Shown here piece after piece: positions 9,026 through 18,600 of a stretch of 64,000 nucleotides of DNA; within the stretch, counting starts at the first letter, position 1, and each line of letters starts with the position of its first letter. Source of the stretch: Butyrivibrio sp. FCS014 (GTDB lineage Bacteria > Bacillota > Clostridia > Lachnospirales > Lachnospiraceae); NCBI RefSeq assembly GCF_000526935.1, contig NZ_JAHA01000019.1, positions 310,001 through 374,000 on the forward strand, given 5' to 3'. The notes beneath the pieces were generated by a model. It was not told where the DNA came from. It was given only the letters and a program-made list of their open reading frames with translations, and searched no databases. The translations under genes were made by a program, and so were the position numbers.

Positions 9026-10582
9026 TTAATGTAATACTTTACTGATCGCTTCAACTATGTCTGTGGCTGCAACGGCATATTTGCCGAGCTTTTCCGCCGC
9101 CGCATCTCCGGCTCTTCCATGGATATAAACTCCGGCGCAGGCCACTTCAAAGCCCGTCATCTCATCGTTCAAAAGAGCTCCCAGCACCCCGGAAAGTACG
9201 TCCCCCGAACCTGCTGTTGCCATTCCGTCGTTGCCGCTGACATTGATATAGGATCTCTTCTCATTGCCGTCAGCCACTATGCTGCGGGCATCCTTGCAGA
9301 TGACTGTGGCATGCATACGCTTTGCCAGCTCTGCGGGATATTGTGTGATATGCTCCTTGCACTCCTTTACACTGCAGTTAAAGAGCCTTGCAAACTCCCC
9401 AAGGTGAGGAGTAAGTATCATCTTCTTACCATCTGTGCAATAATTTCCGGCAAGCTCCATAAGTTCGGAATCCTCAGCAATAAGATTAAGGGCATCCGCA
9501 TCAACCACAAGGCTCTTGTCGTAGTCTCGAAGCATATTGCTTACCAGTTCCCTGCCCTTTCCGAGGGTTCCGATCCCGGGGCCCAAAACCGCCTGGGTTG
9601 ACCACTTGCAGGCCGCGCCAAGCTTGTCCTCTATCGGCTCAAAGTCCTCGTACACATCAAGAAGTGCCTCGGGAAGAAGCGTCTTTACTGCCTCGGCATT
9701 TTCGGAAGCCGTAAATATCCTTACCATCCCCGCGCCTGTTCTTAAAGCTGCGCTTGCCGAAAGTATGCAGGCTCCGCTGATATCCTTTGATCCCGCAACT
9801 ATCAGGACCTTACCGTTAGTGCCCTTGTTGCCGTCCTTCTTCCTCTCAGGCAAAAGACCTGCCGGCTCGCCGTCATACCAGATAAAACCGGGAGTTCTGT
9901 CAAGGAATCCCGCTATGGTTATTCCGACGTCTCTTATTATCACCTCGCCGGAATACTCACATCCCGGATAAAACAGGTGACCAAGCTTTGTAAAGTTGAA
10001 GGTAACTGTCTTGTCAGCCTTTACGGCATTACCCATTACCTGTCCGTTATCTGCATTTATTCCCGAAGGAATGTCCACCGAGATAACAAGAAGATCGCTT
10101 CCCCGTTCCTTCTTACATTTTTCGATGAAGGAAACCGCCTCAAGGCTGTCACCTGTAAGAGGCCTTGAAAGCCCTATCCCGAACATTGCATCTATTATGA
10201 TATCAAAGTCACTTGGTCTTTTGTTGTCTCTTATATTGGAAAAAGTGTCACTTGGGACTGCGTAATTTCCGGCAATGCTAAGCTGTTTTAACATGAGATC
10301 GCTGCATTTGGTCATATTCCCAATAACGCAGTTTGTCACATTAAAATTCTTCTGCGCAAGGATTCTTCCTGCGCACACGCCGTCACCGCCGTTGTTTCCA
10401 ACTCCCGCAAGGACCAGGACAGAATACTGTCTGTCTGCTCCCCGGCTTTCCTTCCACTTTATTATCTCATCCGCAATGGCCAGTGATGCCCTCTCCATAA
10501 GGACAGCCGTACCGATGCCAAAATACTCGGCAGTGTTTCTGTCACAGATCTTCATTTCCTGACTTGTAACTGCAAATCTCAT
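9026..10582 (-). CDS. nnr: Bifunctional NAD(P)H-hydrate epimerase/dehydratase
   Basis: Two-domain metabolite-repair enzyme of 518 residues. The N-terminal YjeF_N domain epimerises damaged hydrated NAD(P)H: LVLAGVGNNGGDGVCAGRIL near residue 58, and DIPSGINADNG further on. The C-terminal ribokinase-like domain is the ADP-dependent dehydratase: GTNGKVLIVAGS, LGPGIGTLGKG, and the late glycine motif SGNDGMATAGSGDVLSGVLG. The frame is open 13 codons further upstream. The ATG at 10582 is preferred because AAAGGAA lies eight bases before it and the protein then begins MRFAVTSQEMK as in relatives. Confidence 0.95.
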   Translation of the reverse strand: MRFAVTSQEMKICDRNTAEYFGIGTAVLMERASLAIADEIIKWKESRGADRQYSVLVLAGVGNNGGDGVCAGRILAQKNFNVTNCVIGNMTKCSDLMLKQLSIAGNYAVPSDTFSNIRDNKRPSDFDIIIDAMFGIGLSRPLTGDSLEAVSFIEKCKKERGSDLLVISVDIPSGINADNGQVMGNAVKADKTVTFNFTKLGHLFYPGCEYSGEVIIRDVGITIAGFLDRTPGFIWYDGEPAGLLPERKKDGNKGTNGKVLIVAGSKDISGACILSASAALRTGAGMVRIFTASENAEAVKTLLPEALLDVYEDFEPIEDKLGAACKWSTQAVLGPGIGTLGKGRELVSNMLRDYDKSLVVDADALNLIAEDSELMELAGNYCTDGKKMILTPHLGEFARLFNCSVKECKEHITQYPAELAKRMHATVICKDARSIVADGNEKRSYINVSGNDGMATAGSGDVLSGVLGALLNDEMTGFEVACAGVYIHGRAGDAAAEKLGKYAVAATDIVEAISKVLH

Positions 10583-10612
10583 GGTCACCGTTCCTTTCAA
10601 GCCAAAACATAA

Positions 10613-10629
10613 GGCTGCCAAAGGCAGCC
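10613..10629 (-). terminator. Small perfect hairpin, possible attenuator
   Basis: Seven-base perfect stem (ggctgcc / ggcagcc) with a three-base loop between the coiled-coil gene and nnr. The following bases on the minus strand are only mildly T-rich, so termination would be weak. It may tune expression of the downstream genes. Confidence 0.3.
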
Positions 10630-10647
10630 CTACGATAGTTCTTTTGT

Positions 10648-11310
10648 TTATTCCACGTAATCGTCTTCATCTCCCTCAAGAGGTCTTCTGATGGGATGTC
10701 TCCTGTCAGGATCGTACTTAAGGTCGAACAGCTCGATCACTTCCGGACCGAAAATCTGATGCATGTATGAATAGAGATTATAATTCTCCATCTCTCTTTC
10801 CTGAAGACGGATAACGTTCTTTTTAAGTTCAACTCTGACCTGCGATACCCACTGGTCAAGAGCCTTTATCTCATCGGTATTGTCGTGGAGCGTCTCATAG
10901 CAGGCCTTCATGGTCTCTATCATCAGCTTGTAATCCACATCATATATATCACGGGACAGATCCAGCAGTTCATCCTGGCGTGAAGCAAGCTTGTCATTGC
11001 ATTCGCCGATGAGTCTTGTTCTCTCTGAGATCTCATGTTCAATCTTGGCGGATCCTGATCTGTTGGCCTGATCTCTTAGCGGAACTATCTCATCAAGCAT
11101 CTTTTTCTTCAGGCGCTTTATATTTTTGGTCTCGGTTCTGATCTTGGCGTCCCGTTCCACCAGAGAATTAAGCTGATCTGCCAAAGCCTCTATCTCAGGA
11201 GTCATCTCCGTTTGTGTAAACAGCTGATGCCACTTATCGTCCAGCGTCAGAATCGGAATGCTCTTTCCTTCCAGCGCGGACATGTAAACTTCATCATTGT
11301 TTCTCGCCAT
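10648..11310 (-). CDS. Conserved coiled-coil protein of unknown function
   Basis: Not recognised beyond a general resemblance to uncharacterised proteins of related bacteria. It is 220 residues long, soluble and highly charged. Residues 35-175 are rich in Glu, Lys, Arg and Leu in heptad-like spacing (IKRLKKKMLDEIVPL, LASRQDELLDLSRDIYDVDY) and predict long coiled-coil helices. There is no signal peptide or membrane segment. The C-terminal tail is RRPLEGDEDDYVE, basic then acidic. It sits 32 bases after rex on the same strand, so it may respond to redox state, but nothing in the sequence gives an activity. Confidence 0.7.
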   Translation of the reverse strand: MARNNDEVYMSALEGKSIPILTLDDKWHQLFTQTEMTPEIEALADQLNSLVERDAKIRTETKNIKRLKKKMLDEIVPLRDQANRSGSAKIEHEISERTRLIGECNDKLASRQDELLDLSRDIYDVDYKLMIETMKACYETLHDNTDEIKALDQWVSQVRVELKKNVIRLQEREMENYNLYSYMHQIFGPEVIELFDLKYDPDRRHPIRRPLEGDEDDYVE

Positions 11311-11342
11311 CAGATTCTCTCACTATCGTGGTTTTTAGGTTT

Positions 11343-11999
11343 CTAGCCCTCTTTACGAGGATTAATCGTTGTTTCGTACCTGTTTATATTATACGACAGT
11401 TTCATCAAACTGTCAGATAAATGTACATTTTCTACCTGAATATTGTCAGGTACATCCAGGTCAACATGGGCAAAATTCCAGATTGCCTTGATACCGCACT
11501 CAGCAAGCTTGTGGGCCATTGGCACCGCCTGATCCTTGGGAATGGTAAGAACAGCTATCTCAATGCCGTTATTCCTGATAAAATCCTCAACCTCATCTAT
11601 TGGTCTTACTTCCACATCTCTTATCTTCGTACCGTAAAGTGAAGGGTCCTTGTCAAAAGCTCCCTTGAAAACAAAACCTCTTCTGGTGAAGTTGGTATAA
11701 CCTGCGATAGCCTTTCCAAGATGTCCCGCACCAATGATAACAAGGCTGTGCTCCTTGTCTATGCCCAGGATCTTGCTGATCTCGTCATAGAGATAGCTCA
11801 CGTTATAGCCGTATCCCTGCTGTCCGAATCCGCCAAAATTATTAAAGTCCTGTCTGATCTGAGAAGCAGTGACGTTCATGATGTCACTGAGCTCCTGAGA
11901 GGATATTCTCTCTACACCCCTCTCCTTAAGATCTCCAAGATATCTAAAGTATCTGGGCAGTCTGCTGATGACCGCCTGAGATATTTCTTTTTCTGCCAT
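11343..11999 (-). CDS. rex: Redox-sensing transcriptional repressor Rex
   Basis: Rex senses the NADH/NAD+ ratio and represses fermentation and respiration genes when NADH is low. The protein (218 residues from this start) has the winged-helix DNA-binding domain (SRLPRYFRYLGDL, then VTASQIRQDFNNFGGFGQQG) and a Rossmann domain with VIIGAGHLGKAIAGY. The C-terminal swapped helix follows NIQVENVHLSD. The ATG at 11999 is chosen over one four codons upstream, because GGAG lies six bases before it. The promoter is unusually good and has an inverted repeat directly downstream of the -10 box. Confidence 0.95.
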   Translation of the reverse strand: MAEKEISQAVISRLPRYFRYLGDLKERGVERISSQELSDIMNVTASQIRQDFNNFGGFGQQGYGYNVSYLYDEISKILGIDKEHSLVIIGAGHLGKAIAGYTNFTRRGFVFKGAFDKDPSLYGTKIRDVEVRPIDEVEDFIRNNGIEIAVLTIPKDQAVPMAHKLAECGIKAIWNFAHVDLDVPDNIQVENVHLSDSLMKLSYNINRYETTINPRKEG

Positions 12000-12023
12000 A
12001 ATACGCTCCATTTCTCAACATGA

Positions 12024-12043
12024 TTAGGTGTATTTACGCCTAA
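12024..12043. promoter_or_regulatory. Inverted repeat at the rex transcription start
   Basis: Imperfect palindrome ttaggtg-N6-cgcctaa directly downstream of the rex -10 box, 25 bases before the start codon. It is well placed for a repressor. It does not match the usual Rex operator (TTGTTAA-N4-TTAACAA), so autoregulation is not shown and another regulator is possible. Confidence 0.45.
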
Positions 12044-12072
12044 TTATATCTTATCCGTTAAATATATGTCAA
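12043..12072 (-). promoter_or_regulatory. Sigma-A promoter of rex
   Basis: On the minus strand a perfect TTGACA (12072-12067) and a perfect TATAAT (12048-12043) are separated by 18 bases. This is the strongest promoter sequence in the left half of the window and probably drives rex and the four genes after it. Confidence 0.8.
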
Positions 12073-12086
12073 TTATGGAGTGATTC

Positions 12087-12128
12087 AATAAAAAGCCCTT
12101 AACCACGGGAATTACCGCGGCCAAGGGC
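12087..12128 (-). terminator. Terminator after the chemoreceptor gene
   Basis: Hairpin with outer stem gggccctt / aagggc and an inner GC-rich pairing, followed on the minus strand by TTTTTATT. It lies 17 bases past the chemoreceptor stop codon and separates that gene from rex. Confidence 0.75.
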
Positions 12129-12144
12129 CCCATTTATCAACTGC

Positions 12145-13866
12145 TTACGGTTTGAAGTAACTGATGGCATCTGTCATGCCGTTTGCCAGCTCCTGAAGCT
12201 TGCCGGCAGACTCGGTAATAATCTGGAATGTGGCATTGAGTTCCTGCATGGAAGCATTTGTCTCCTCTGTGGAGGCTGCGTTCTCTTCCGATATAGCCGA
12301 CAGATCCGAAATGATCTCCACCAATTTGTCCTTGGCTGTATTCAGTTTTCCGATGTGCTCTGCAATGCTGTCGGTGCTCTTTGATACGTTATCAACGTTA
12401 TCAGCCATGCTCTGCATGTTGTCCTTGGTGTCATCAAGCTGCTCGGACTGTTGTTCAAAGTTGGTGTTCAGCTTCTGCATTACCTCAACGGAAGCCTCTG
12501 AATCAGCAACCAGTTTCTCAACGATCTTCTTGATCTCATCTGCGCTGTTACTGCTCTGAATAGCCAGCTGTCCGATCTCTGTAGCAACTACCGCAAAGCC
12601 CTTACCGGCATCACCGGCTCTTGCAGCCTCGATGGAAGCATTAAGTGAAAGCAGGTTTGTCTGAGATGCGATCTCTGTGATAGCCTGAGAGAACTTCGAT
12701 ATCTCTTTTGCCGACTCGTTTGTAGAGTTGATGGTATCACCGATCTCACGGACAGAGGACTGAACTTCATTGCTCTGGGAAATGAGCTTTTCAAGAGCTT
12801 CCATGGCTGCCTCGCAGGAGGTCTTCATCTCATTGGCATATGCGTTAAGTTCCTCAACGTTATCGGATACTTCATCAATATCTCTTCCGATGGCCTGAGT
12901 ATTTCCTGCAGCGCTTTCAACGCTCTCGGCCTGATTTACGGCACCCTTGGAGATATCGTCAACAGCTTCGCTTACCTGGCTTGATGCATTCGAAGCCTGA
13001 GTTGCGGATTCCGAAAGCTCAGCTCCGGATTTCTTGAGCTCATTGGACATATCCATTGTGGTCCTGATGACTTCGCCAAGCTTCTTACTGAGGGTCTGAG
13101 CACCGTCTGCAAGAAGTCCGATCTCATCATTTCTCTTAAGGGAGTTTTTGTCGATATTAAGATTCAGCTCACCATCGGAAAGATGTCCCATCTCATCAGC
13201 AATGGCTCTCATCTTAACGGAAGTCTTGTTTGCAACAAATATGCCAACCAGTGAAAGGAGTATTGTGAGGATAGCGGAAAGAACACACATTCCGATGATA
13301 ATACTTCTGATGTAAGCTTTAACCGAATTGCTCTCTCTTCCGGCATAGACCATACCGATAACTGTACCGTCGTCATTGCACAGAGGCTCATAATAGCTGT
13401 AATACTTCTCTGTCGCTCCGGCGGGAACAGTATTCAGGTAATACTCCTCTTTACTGTTCACAACATGACTATATACATCATCGGAAGCATCAAAGCCTGT
13501 TGCTTTTTGGCCATTGCTGCCCACCATGGTAGTTATCATTCTGGTCTTACCAAAGAACAACGAATAGACAATTCCCGTGTCTTCGCTAAGGTCATCCATC
13601 ATCTCCTCGTACTCGGCCATGACATTCTGTTCGCCCTTGTAAACCTGTCCGTCAATTAAAGCCCAGTCACCGTCCCACACATAGGTGAGCTCGCTGTTAA
13701 GCTGCTCTGCGGCAACATTCAGCTCTTCCTTTACCATATCATTATAGGTCTTGTTGATCTGATAGCCGCTTATGCTGGTCAGTACAATAGCAATGCCGAC
13801 AATGGCAGCTATTGCGGCGACAATAAGTTTCTGGACCAGTTTACCGTTCCTCACCTTAGGTTCCAT
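12145..13866 (-). CDS. Methyl-accepting chemotaxis protein
   Basis: Transmembrane chemoreceptor of 573 residues. The order is a membrane segment (about 14-34), an extracellular single-Cache-like sensor (about 35-185, with [18 protein letters not shown] and [17 protein letters not shown]), a second membrane segment (about 187-212), HAMP (about 212-265) and a cytoplasmic signalling domain. The kinase-control tip is [20 protein letters not shown] near residue 405. There is no CheR-binding pentapeptide at the C-terminus. The ligand cannot be inferred. It stands alone, with no che genes in the window. Confidence 0.93.
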   Translation of the reverse strand: MEPKVRNGKLVQKLIVAAIAAIVGIAIVLTSISGYQINKTYNDMVKEELNVAAEQLNSELTYVWDGDWALIDGQVYKGEQNVMAEYEEMMDDLSEDTGIVYSLFFGKTRMITTMVGSNGQKATGFDASDDVYSHVVNSKEEYYLNTVPAGATEKYYSYYEPLCNDDGTVIGMVYAGRESNSVKAYIRSIIIGMCVLSAILTILLSLVGIFVANKTSVKMRAIADEMGHLSDGELNLNIDKNSLKRNDEIGLLADGAQTLSKKLGEVIRTTMDMSNELKKSGAELSESATQASNASSQVSEAVDDISKGAVNQAESVESAAGNTQAIGRDIDEVSDNVEELNAYANEMKTSCEAAMEALEKLISQSNEVQSSVREIGDTINSTNESAKEISKFSQAITEIASQTNLLSLNASIEAARAGDAGKGFAVVATEIGQLAIQSSNSADEIKKIVEKLVADSEASVEVMQKLNTNFEQQSEQLDDTKDNMQSMADNVDNVSKSTDSIAEHIGKLNTAKDKLVEIISDLSAISEENAASTEETNASMQELNATFQIITESAGKLQELANGMTDAISYFKP

Positions 13867-13939
13867 TTTGTCTCCTCCTTCACCGGATCTTTTACCTAAA
13901 AAAAATTGTGCGCAATCTCATAGATATATTATACAATTT

Positions 13940-13967
13940 ATGTCGGTGTATAGTTCTATATTGTTTA
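13940..13967 (-). promoter_or_regulatory. Possible flagellar sigma (SigD/sigma-28) promoter of the chemoreceptor
   Basis: On the minus strand TAAA is followed after 17 bases by CCGACAT, close to the SigD pattern TAAA-N15-CCGATAT. Spacing is one base over the usual range and one base of the -10 differs. A perfect TATAAT lies just downstream (near 13930), so an ordinary sigma-A start is the alternative. Confidence 0.35.
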
Positions 13968-14015
13968 TAAAATTTTGATAAAAATATATTGTTTTATGGT
14001 AACATGCGTCATTTA

Positions 14016-14044
14016 TTTACAATCCCGCAAAAATAAATTATTAT
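14016..14044 (+). promoter_or_regulatory. Sigma-A promoter of hslO
   Basis: TTTACA (14016-14021), 17-base spacer, TATTAT (14039-14044). The hslO start codon follows 35 bases later with AAGGAG before it. The 213-base gap to the divergent chemoreceptor gene holds only these promoters. Confidence 0.55.
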
Positions 14045-14079
14045 AGGTTAGTTCACATAATAATAAGGAGAAACACAAT

Positions 14080-14997
14080 ATGTCATATAAAGATTATATG
14101 GTAAGGGCAACAGCTGCCAACGCGCAGATAAGAGCCTTTGCCGCTACAACAAGAGACCTGGCGGAATACGGCAGAAAGGCTCACGGTCTCTCTCCCATAG
14201 CAGCCGCTGCCCTTGGAAGACTCATGACCGGAACCGCAATGATGGGAACCATGATGGATAATGACGATGATCTCATCACCGTTAAGCTGGACGGCGACGG
14301 CCCCATGAAGGGTGTTCTGGCCACTGCAGACAACAAGGGAAATGTAAAGGGCTACGTAAGTAACCCCTACGTGATCATGGAGCCCAATGCTTCAGGACAC
14401 CTTAACGTTGGAGGAGCCATCGGAGAAGGCACCCTTACGGTCATAAGAGACATGGGCCTCAAAGAGCCCTACGTTGGACAGGTTCCTCTCTACTCCGGAG
14501 AAGTTGCAGAGGACCTTACCTACTACTTCACAAAGTCCGAGCAGACACCTTCTTCCGTAGGCCTTGGAGTTCTGGTTGAACGCGAGAATTTAAGCGTGAT
14601 TGCAGCGGGAGGATTCATTATCCAGCTTCTTCCCTTTGCAGATGACGCCACCATCAGCCATCTTGAGGAGAATCTTAATAAATTCACTTCCGTTACGGAC
14701 ATCCTTAAGGCAGGTAAGACTCCCGAGGAGCTTCTTAACATCGTGCTTGATGGCTTTGATATTGAGATCACCGACACCATCGACCTTAACTTCTACTGCA
14801 ACTGTGACAAGGACAGGGTTGAGCGCGCTCTTATGCTGGTAGGTCAGGAGGAGCTTCAGGATATGATCGATGAGGGAAAAGAGGTAGAGCTTAAATGCCA
14901 CTTCTGCAACAAGTCCTACATGTTCAGTATAGACGAGCTCAAGGCTCTTAAAGAAAAAGCAAAGATCACAAAATCCTCAGAAAAGAAGGACATTTAA
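14080..14997 (+). CDS. hslO: Redox-regulated chaperone Hsp33
   Basis: Hsp33 is a cytosolic holdase. Its C-terminal zinc centre releases Zn when its cysteines are oxidised, which switches the chaperone on. The 305-residue protein has the conserved early region (RAFAATTRDLAEYGRKAHGL), the long central domain, and the zinc ligands FYCNCDK near 247-250 and CHFCNKSY near 280, i.e. C-x-C and C-x-x-C. All four cysteines are present, so regulation should be intact. The next gene starts directly after its TAA, giving a two-gene operon. Confidence 0.97.
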   Translation: MSYKDYMVRATAANAQIRAFAATTRDLAEYGRKAHGLSPIAAAALGRLMTGTAMMGTMMDNDDDLITVKLDGDGPMKGVLATADNKGNVKGYVSNPYVIMEPNASGHLNVGGAIGEGTLTVIRDMGLKEPYVGQVPLYSGEVAEDLTYYFTKSEQTPSSVGLGVLVERENLSVIAAGGFIIQLLPFADDATISHLEENLNKFTSVTDILKAGKTPEELLNIVLDGFDIEITDTIDLNFYCNCDKDRVERALMLVGQEELQDMIDEGKEVELKCHFCNKSYMFSIDELKALKEKAKITKSSEKKDI

Positions 14998-15645
14998 ATG
15001 ACCTCTACGATAATGGCGGTAATAGAAAATATCGGAATTATAGCTTTTGCCATCTCAGGAGCGGTTGTGGCAGCAAGGAAGGACATGGACATCTTCGGCA
15101 TCAACCTTCTTGCCCTTGTTACAGCCACCGGAGGCGGACTTATAAGGGATCTTATAATCAACAGCACTCCTCCCGTGATGTTTGTAAATCCGGCTTATAC
15201 CATAATCACGCTGATAACAGCCAACATTGCCTTTGTTATCATGTACCTCAAAAAGCCGATGCCCAAGGGTATCTCTCCCATCTACGATCAGCTCCTGTTC
15301 TGGCTTGATACCCTTGGTCTTGCAGCCTTTACCGTGGACGGAACTTTTACCGGTATCCATGCAGGCTACGGTGATAACCTGTTCCTTGTGGCATTTCTGG
15401 GCATAGTAACAGGGATCGGTGGCGGCATTGTCCGTGACGTCTTTGCCGACAAGATCCCTGCTGTTCTTGTTAAACATGTATATGCCATCGCCTGTATCGC
15501 CGGCGCCATCGTGACCGTTGTGCTGTGGAAATACACAGGCAACGAGCTCCTTAGCACAATAGCCGGTTTCTTTATCATTGTGATACTGAGGTTCCTGGCG
15601 ATGCACTATGAGTGGAACCTTCCCACAGTGCATCTTCATGAGTAA
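14998..15645 (+). CDS. TRIC-type (UPF0126) cation channel family protein
   Basis: Membrane protein of 215 residues with about seven membrane segments, arranged as two UPF0126 repeats. Each repeat carries the same glycine motif, GGGLIRD near residue 44 and GGGIVRD near residue 140. Prokaryotic members form trimeric cation channels (TRIC-like, potassium or sodium), and some were earlier annotated as glycine transporters. Transport in this organism is inferred from the family only. The start ATG touches the hslO stop, so the two are translationally coupled. Its stop lies three bases from the stop of the converging protease gene, with no room for a separate terminator. Confidence 0.85.
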   Translation: MTSTIMAVIENIGIIAFAISGAVVAARKDMDIFGINLLALVTATGGGLIRDLIINSTPPVMFVNPAYTIITLITANIAFVIMYLKKPMPKGISPIYDQLLFWLDTLGLAAFTVDGTFTGIHAGYGDNLFLVAFLGIVTGIGGGIVRDVFADKIPAVLVKHVYAIACIAGAIVTVVLWKYTGNELLSTIAGFFIIVILRFLAMHYEWNLPTVHLHE

Positions 15646-15648
15646 AAC

Positions 15649-18600
15649 TTATTTCTTAATTATTTCTTCAATATCTGCCTTTGTGAGATAGTTCTTTTCC
15701 CTGAGTGCACCGGCAAGCTCTTCGATCTTGCTCCTGCCCTCATGGACCTGCTTTTTGCAAAGCTCAAACTGCTCCAGGATTATGTCGTTAGCCATCTGCA
15801 CATACTCCCGGGGCATTTTTATTGATGAAAGGGCATCGGATCTGAAGCTAAGCATCTGCCCTTTTATCATACCGTAGGTGGTGACAATGCTCATGGCGTA
15901 GGATGTGGCATTGGCAAGGTCAGAGGAAGCACCGGTGTCGCAGGCATCCTCGCCGTAGAATTCCATCTCCGCAGCTCTTCCCGCAAGGGCCGTTCTTATC
16001 CTGCCAAGGATTTCATCCCTGGACATAGCGCCCTTCTGCTCGTCTATCTCGCGCTGCATATATCCGCCGTAATCAGCCCTTGAAACAATGGTCACAAAGG
16101 TGGGCTTCTCGTGATTTAAATATGCCATGTAGGCGTGCCCCGATTCATGGATGGAGGTCTTCTCATAGTATTCCGAGGAGCGCTCTTTTTCGGCGCCGTG
16201 ATCGTACTCATCAAGAGATTCTATGAAAAGATCGTCATCTACGACGGCACCTGTCATAACTGACTTTCTGTGCATAAGGTCAACGATGGACTCAAGGGTC
16301 GCTATGGTCTGACCTACGGTCCTTCCGGCCACGTTTTTTATGGCCTCATCGGAGATCGCAGTATAACCCTTTTTATCTCTTACCGACTCAAGGAACTTCT
16401 GCCTGTCAGCCTTCTCGGGAAGTCCCACATAGATCCTGTTGTCAAACCTTCTAAGAAGTGCCGGATCAAGATTCATGGTGTCTCTTTCGGTAACCCCGTA
16501 GTTGGTGGCTGCCAGAACAAACACAGGCTCCTTCCTGGCTGAGAATCCATCCATTTCTGTCAAAAGAGTGGTCAGAAGTCCGTGACAATATTCCGATGCC
16601 CCGGATCCGGTTCTTGTCTTGCCGATGGTATCTATCTCATCGATGAATATGATGGAGGGCGCGTATTTGCGGGCTCTGGCAAAGAGTTCGCGGACACTGT
16701 CCTCTCCTGCGCCAACCGCAGATTCAAAAAGCTCGGTAGCATTGATCTGGAAGTAGGAGCAGTCGGATTCTCCTGCCATGGCCCTTGCAAGCATGGTCTT
16801 ACCTGTTCCGGGAGGTCCGTAGAGAAGAATTCCCTTGGGTATCCTTCCTCCCTTCTTCATGAACTTCACCGGCTGTTTGAGGTACTCAAGGTAATACTGC
16901 AGCTCTTCCTTGGCGGTCTTGGCACCAATAACATCCTCAAGCTTGGTATTTGGACGCTCGTCATCACTGATTGCTCTGTGTCCCGTCATCTCGTCAATGG
17001 CCTGCTTCTTGCGGATATCATAGTAGGTTACAACGATCTCATCCTTAACCTTTTCCACCATGGTATCAAAATCAATGATGTAACCGCGGCGGTTCAGTTC
17101 GCGGCATTTCTTCTTCATGTAAAGGCCGCGGGCAAGCTTTTCCATACCATTTGAAAGCTTGTCGCCTTTTTTCTCAATCTCCAACGTGCCTTTACATCCA
17201 AGGGTAATAAAGCTGTCCTGGTCTGTCGGGGAGATGTTCCCGTTGTAATTTATAAGATAAACGGGCACATTGATATTGCTGTCTAAAATCCTGTAGATAA
17301 GATCAACTCCGTCACTGTCGCTGTCTTCAAGGCCCACAGCTTCATGGTCCGACTCGTGCACTCCAAGATAGGGATCTATAAAGAATGCAGCTACTTCTGA
17401 GTCTGCGATCTCATCGGAAATATCGGGATTCTCCTTAACTATCTCAAAAACATCGCTCTTTTTGGGCAAAAGTTTTGCTATCTCATCCCGGCACACAAAC
17501 ACGAACTTTTGAGGCTCACTGGGAACAAAGAATTTTCTGAGTGCCTCATCCTTGGGAATATCCACAGACAGTCTTACTTTCTTTGCCTCATCAAACAATT
17601 CGCTCATGTTGCCATACTGACGCACTATCTCAAAAAATTCCTTCATAATGAAATCAGGAGCCTTTGAGGAGGCAATCCTGGCATCGATCTTGTCAGTGTA
17701 ATGGAACAGGAAAAGAAGAGGCAGAATTTCATCGTATTCAAACTTAAGGTCTGACTTCCTCTCCAGGATCTCACAGCTCTTTTTCATGAACCTGTCTGCT
17801 ATTCCGGCAAGAGCATCCTCTTCTATGTAGTCAAACATCAGGACTGTGCCTGTCATTATCCTGGATAAAAATGGTGCGGAAATAACCGGAACCGTATTGT
17901 TCTCGCTATTGGTCTTTGTCTCCTGAGATATGGCACTCATCAGTACCGATTCCGTAACGGATGACAGTCTGATATTGCGGTTTTCGTAGAGTTTTTTCCC
18001 GGCATTGGATGTAAAGATGAAAATACACTCCCTGCAGGAAATTTCTCTCTTAAGAAAATCGTCCATGAATTGTCCGGCGCTGAGTATTCCAAGAAGAGCA
18101 TTCTGAACCTTGCTTCCGGCCTTTTCTATCTCATCAAAGACAAAAATATTCTTTGGATTCTTCTTAATTGCCCTGGCAAGAAGTCCCTCATGAGCCTGTC
18201 TGTAGGACTGATCCGTTCCCGTAAACTGGAAGAAGTCCGTCTCTGCAGAGTAGTCTGCCATGTCGAATTTTTCGTACCGGTATTCAGGGAAAAGTTCTCC
18301 GATTTTGAAAGCCATGAGAGTTTTACCGACTCCGGGGGGGCCTGCAAAAAAGAACACTCCTCTGGGACCATTTTTTGTTTCCACTCCATCGGTATAAACA
18401 AGCTTAAACAGGCCCTCCAGAAGCTTCGCTATGCACCTGTCCTGACCTACTATGGTGTTGGAAAGCTCAGTTTTGAACCCGGCCATCTTAGCGGCGATAT
18501 CTCCAAGGGTCTCACTGCGAAAATAGGAAGCTGCAAAAGCTTCTATAGACTCTTCCTCCTGTTCTTCAGGATCCTCATCGCAGTCTTCATATAAGTCATC

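Noticed and set aside
10613..10629. True rho-independent terminator between the coiled-coil gene and nnr
   Set aside because: The stem is perfect but the following bases are not a T-run, so it is listed only as a weak hairpin.
15055..15639. Minus-strand frame opposite the TRIC-type gene
   Set aside because: His/Cys-rich shadow of a membrane protein gene; no start signal.
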